This document shows positions 24,982 to 27,629 of a DNA stretch of 27,629 nt, piece after piece. The stretch covers positions 1 through 27,629 of the forward strand of contig CALIGP010000319.1 of NCBI GenBank assembly GCA_938021455.1, written 5' to 3'. The notes below the pieces were generated by a model. The model made no database searches and had not been told where the DNA came from. It saw nothing but the letters and a program-made list of their open reading frames with translations. Every line of letters starts with the position of its first letter. Position 1 is the first letter of the stretch. Source of the DNA: an uncultured Lewinella sp. (GTDB taxonomy: Bacteria > Bacteroidota > Bacteroidia > Chitinophagales > Saprospiraceae). The position numbers were made by a program, and so were the translations under genes.

Positions 24982-26604
24982 TTAGCTAATTAATTCAGCG
25001 TTCCAACACCCATTTCTGGTCAACCCCCCCTTACGCGCAGCCGCTACCCCGTAATGAATATCATCAATACCTCCCATAGAGTGAGCGTCCGGGTTAATAC
25101 TAATTTTTACGCCCTTTTCCATAGCGTAGGGAATCCAACTCCAGTCCAGATCAAGGCGGTAAGGGTTGGCGTTTAATTCAATAACGACCCTGTGTTCGGC
25201 GCAGGCATCAATGACGAGTTGATAATCAATGGGATATCCTTTTCGACTTAATAATAAGCGACCGGTTGGATGCCCCAGAATAGTAGTGTATGGATTAGCA
25301 ATGGCTGTCAACAAACGGTTCGTAGCTTTCTCCTCGTCCATATTCAGTTGGCTGTGAACACTGGCAATAACCAGATCGAAGCCTTCTAAAATTTCTTCCG
25401 GATAATCGAGGCTTCCGTCCGTGAGAATATCACTTTCGATACTTTTATAAATCCGGAAAGGAGCCAGTTCTTCGTTCAGGGCATCAATTTCCGCCCATTG
25501 TTCTTTTACCCGGTCAATGCTGAGGCCATTGGCGTAGACGGCCGTTTTGGAGTGATCGCTCATTACGAGATAGGCATACCCTTTATCGCGGGCGGCTTCG
25601 GCCATTTGGCGGACGGAGTGAATTCCGTCGCTCCAGGTAGAGTGGCTATGAACTACACCCTTGATGTCAGCGGCCGTGATCAGCTTAGGCAATTCGTCTT
25701 TAGCGGCCAGGTCCAGGGCCCAGTCTGACTCCCGGAGTTCGGGTTCGATGTAGGGTAAGCCCGCCTTATCAAAAACATCTTCTTCCGTGGCCAGACCAGC
25801 AAAATCGACGCCGGGGTGGCGTGCCACAAAGGCTTTGAGAAAGTCTTCAGAGCCGGTGTGACGAAATTGACGGGATCCGAAGTTGTCCGCTGAGCAATGA
25901 TGAATGACGACGGGAAAGCCGTCAACCGTAGCGGTAGTTTGATCGTCGGTAGTCTTACACTCTTCGAGTCCGGAAATTTGGGGCGCGGACGCGGGTGCAA
26001 GGGTCGTTAGAAGAGCCAGGTGCGTCAGGGTCGGGCAGGCGCGGCGCAGCGCGCCCGTGCGAGCAAAGGTCTCCCCCGGGAAGTCCGCCGATAGCTGCGT
26101 AAGCAAAGTCTCCGCCACCCGGTCCAGCGTCCGGTACAGAAACTGCCCCTGGCTCCGCTGGTGAAACTCCAGCTTTTCACGCAATGTCTCCTGGGTCTTC
26201 GCCCCGAAGCCCTTCAGCTCTACCAGACGGTTCTCATTGATGGCGTAAAGAAGTTGACCGACGGTGGTAACGCCCAGGCCGTCCCAGACGGCCTTGACCT
26301 TCTTCGGGCCAAAGCCCCGGATCGAAAGCATCTCCCGGATGCCCTCCGGGGTTTGCGACCGCCATTTTTCCAAAGTCTCCATTTTACCGGTAGTGGCCAG
26401 CTCATGGATTTTTGCCGCAATCGCTTTACCGATACCATCAATGCCCTGCAGCTCTTCTTCACTCATACCCGCCAGGTCCTGATCGTTTTTCCGCAGCTTA
26501 TTGTAGGCATTTGAGTAAGAGCGGATTTTGAAAGGATTATCCTTGTGTAGCTCCATCAACTTAGCTAATTCGTTGAAGTGGCGGGCAATGTCGGGGTTGG
26601 TCAC
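24982..26604 (-). CDS. polX: PolX-like protein: degenerate polymerase palm with intact PHP domain
   Basis: The 540-aa protein has the PolX layout. The N-terminal 8-kDa/HhH region has GIDGIGKAIAAKI (54-66), IRGFGPKKVKAVW (95-107) and LKGFGAKTQETL (130-141). A palm/thumb-like region spans about 160-295 and contains TGSEDF and LPYIEPELRE. The PHP domain (about 310-540) has HSHSTWSDG (319-327), DHS (350-352), E390, VHS (416-418), GHPTG (444-448) and DAH (506-508), the metal-binding set for 3'-5' exonuclease or AP-site repair activity. The polymerase active site looks lost: where a G-x-x-RR motif followed by Asp-x-Asp is expected, the sequence reads TGALRRACPTLTHLAL (183-198), and the later Asp is replaced within VVIHHC. 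Copy H of the 19-mer repeat encodes APASAP (203-208) right beside this segment. It is transcribed divergently from the RlpA-like gene. Confidence 0.88.
   Translation of the reverse strand: MTNPDIARHFNELAKLMELHKDNPFKIRSYSNAYNKLRKNDQDLAGMSEEELQGIDGIGKAIAAKIHELATTGKMETLEKWRSQTPEGIREMLSIRGFGPKKVKAVWDGLGVTTVGQLLYAINENRLVELKGFGAKTQETLREKLEFHQRSQGQFLYRTLDRVAETLLTQLSADFPGETFARTGALRRACPTLTHLALLTTLAPASAPQISGLEECKTTDDQTTATVDGFPVVIHHCSADNFGSRQFRHTGSEDFLKAFVARHPGVDFAGLATEEDVFDKAGLPYIEPELRESDWALDLAAKDELPKLITAADIKGVVHSHSTWSDGIHSVRQMAEAARDKGYAYLVMSDHSKTAVYANGLSIDRVKEQWAEIDALNEELAPFRIYKSIESDILTDGSLDYPEEILEGFDLVIASVHSQLNMDEEKATNRLLTAIANPYTTILGHPTGRLLLSRKGYPIDYQLVIDACAEHRVVIELNANPYRLDLDWSWIPYAMEKGVKISINPDAHSMGGIDDIHYGVAAARKGGLTRNGCWNAELIS
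25982..26000 (-). repeat. Dispersed 19-mer repeat, copy H (inside polX)
   Basis: On the coding (minus) strand TTGCACCCGCGTCCGCGCC has 16 of 19 matches to the consensus. It is read in frame as LAPASAP, in the degenerate palm region of the PolX-like protein. Confidence 0.7.
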
Positions 26605-26635
26605 GGTCGGAAGTTTATCTTTTACGTAGTCTTAT

Positions 26636-26647
26636 GGCGCGAAGGTA
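26636..26647 (-). promoter_or_regulatory. Possible promoter box for the polX-like gene
   Basis: On the minus strand TACCTTCGCGCC resembles the TACCTTTGCACCC box ahead of the helicase gene, with T to C in the last TTTG. It lies 32 bp upstream of the ATG at 26604. Confidence 0.35.
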
Positions 26648-26717
26648 GGCTTTGCCTTCCGTCCTGGCGAACTATTTGCCGCCACTATCGCGTTTACCCC
26701 AAGAACAACTATTAACT

Positions 26718-27629
26718 ATGCGATCCCTACTATTACTCTTTATCTGTAGCCTTTTCACCCCTGCTCTTTCGGCCCAACTCGTTGGCGATACCGAAAACGG
26801 ACTGGCCAGCTACTACAGCGAGGCCTACGACGGTGCTGAAACGGCCTATAAAGTCATTTATCACAAAGATGAGCTCGTAGCTGCTCACCGACAGTACCCG
26901 CAGAACAGCGTAGTCCAGGTCCGGAACGTGGAAAACGGTAAAACCGTGAAGGTTAAAATTATCGATAAAGGCCCCTTCATTAGAGGCCGTGTGATTGAAG
27001 TAAGTGAGCGGGCCGCCGCCATCCTGGGAATGCTGGGCAAAGAGACCGTCCCCGTTGAGGTGACACTACTGTCTACTCCAGACCAACCCGCCAGAGTACC
27101 ATTAGAAGAGACCGTCGTAGTAGTTCCTCCCCCAGTGGCAACTCCTACTCCAGCCAGCGAAGTCCCTACCCGCCGGGCGCAGGATCCACCTCCCGCTACG
27201 CCGAGTACGGCTGACCGCCCCCCCGTTGCCCCTCCAACTTCCACTGCACCTGCGGCCGCGCCCAAGACCAACAATACCGCGCCACGAAGAAGCGATGCAA
27301 GCGCTCAAAGCAAGCCTACCCCAACGGTAACGGCCACTAGATCTGAAGTCAAAAATGCTGCCGTTGCCGGTAAAAAGGACTATGCCCGCACGGCTACCTT
27401 CGCACCTGGTACCTATAAAATTGAAATCTTAGCCCCTCCTGCGGGCGGACACGGCGTACAAGTCGGCAGTTTCAAAGACCTGGAAAAGGCCATGGACAAA
27501 GTCACCGAACTACAGAAAAAATGGTTCGATAACATTCTTATCCAGAAGGTAACCACCAGCTCAGGAGCGGTCTATAAAGTCATCCTCGGCCCCTTCGATA
27601 CGCAAAAAAGCGCTATACGCTACGCCTCA
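26718..27629 (+). CDS. RlpA-like DPBB + SPOR protein (3' end beyond the window)
   Basis: The reading frame stays open for 304 codons to the window edge. A signal peptide (cut near LSAQ) leads to a double-psi beta-barrel (about 27-118; GLASYYSEAYDGAETAY, AAHRQYP, VRNVENGKTVKVKIIDKGPF, RGRVIEVSERAAAILGM). A Pro/Thr/Ala-rich linker follows (about 120-225), then the start of a SPOR domain (HGVQVGSFKDLEKA onward, about 245-304). RlpA proteins cut or bind denuded glycan strands at the septum; SPOR domains bind such strands. Asp83 and His57 of the catalytic region are present, but the usual Glu (GERFD-like position) appears to be Val45, so activity is uncertain. Copy I of the 19-mer repeat encodes APAAAP in the linker. 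The ATG at 26718 is followed at once by the signal sequence. Confidence 0.88.
   Translation, partial: MRSLLLLFICSLFTPALSAQLVGDTENGLASYYSEAYDGAETAYKVIYHKDELVAAHRQYPQNSVVQVRNVENGKTVKVKIIDKGPFIRGRVIEVSERAAAILGMLGKETVPVEVTLLSTPDQPARVPLEETVVVVPPPVATPTPASEVPTRRAQDPPPATPSTADRPPVAPPTSTAPAAAPKTNNTAPRRSDASAQSKPTPTVTATRSEVKNAAVAGKKDYARTATFAPGTYKIEILAPPAGGHGVQVGSFKDLEKAMDKVTELQKKWFDNILIQKVTTSSGAVYKVILGPFDTQKSAIRYAS
27244..27262 (+). repeat. Dispersed 19-mer repeat, copy I (inside the RlpA-like gene)
   Basis: CTGCACCTGCGGCCGCGCC is identical to copy B in the DUF2891 gene. It is read in frame as TAPAAAP within the proline-rich linker. Confidence 0.75.

Overview
The window looks like chromosomal DNA of a Bacteroidota bacterium, probably from the Saprospiria/Lewinella group. 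The evidence is a SusC/SusD outer-membrane uptake pair, TAnnTTTG-type promoter boxes in place of sigma-70 ones, weak or absent Shine-Dalgarno sequences, many exported lipoproteins, and protein families typical of that phylum. The genus-level guess rests on overall resemblance only. No rRNA, tRNA, CRISPR array, phage or intact transposase gene was seen.

Layout. (1) 40-822 (+) encodes a two-CCG-domain Fe-S/cysteine-rich protein, probably the end of an operon that starts outside the window. (2) 1085-6987 (-) is a tight three-gene operon. It encodes a 1248-aa lipoprotein joining a metallophosphoesterase, a kinase-like module, an RTX-like stretch and an Omp85-type barrel; then a membrane-anchored SdiA-regulated beta-propeller; then a cytoplasmic degenerate-HD protein with a Pycsar-effector-like (PycTM) membrane domain. 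It could connect the outer membrane, periplasm and inner membrane. (3) 7160-8293 (+) is a DUF2891 lipoprotein and 8563-10374 (+) a flavin amine oxidase. (4) 10618-11748 (-) is a thioredoxin-fold lipoprotein gene interrupted by one in-frame TAG. (5) 12062-13774 (-) is a DEAD-box RNA helicase with a DbpA-type RNA-binding domain, and 14286-14885 (+) is recR. Between them lies a 219-bp element with perfect 12-bp terminal inverted repeats and 6-bp flanking direct repeats. (6) 14893-17831 (-) is a four-gene set: soluble unknown, 7-TM protein, histidine kinase, NarL-type regulator. (7) 18208-20173 (-) holds a double OmpA-domain protein and an exported unknown. (8) 20256-24664 (-) is a SusC/SusD pair. 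(9) 24982-26604 (-) is a PolX/PHP protein whose polymerase active site looks lost. Divergent from it, 26718-end (+) is an RlpA-like DPBB + SPOR protein cut by the window edge.

Two repeat families run through the window. The first is a roughly 19-bp GC-rich word, close to TTGCACCTGCGGTCGCGCC, present about nine times on both strands. Six copies are intergenic. Three lie inside genes (DUF2891, PolX, RlpA-like), all in the same reading frame and each encoding an APAxAP peptide. The second is an AGTCAAGCAGTC-type repeat at the 3' ends of two genes, in one case forming the protein's C-terminus. The repeats, the MITE-like element and the MPE-kinase-Omp85/SdiA-regulated/PycTM operon are the parts most worth following up.
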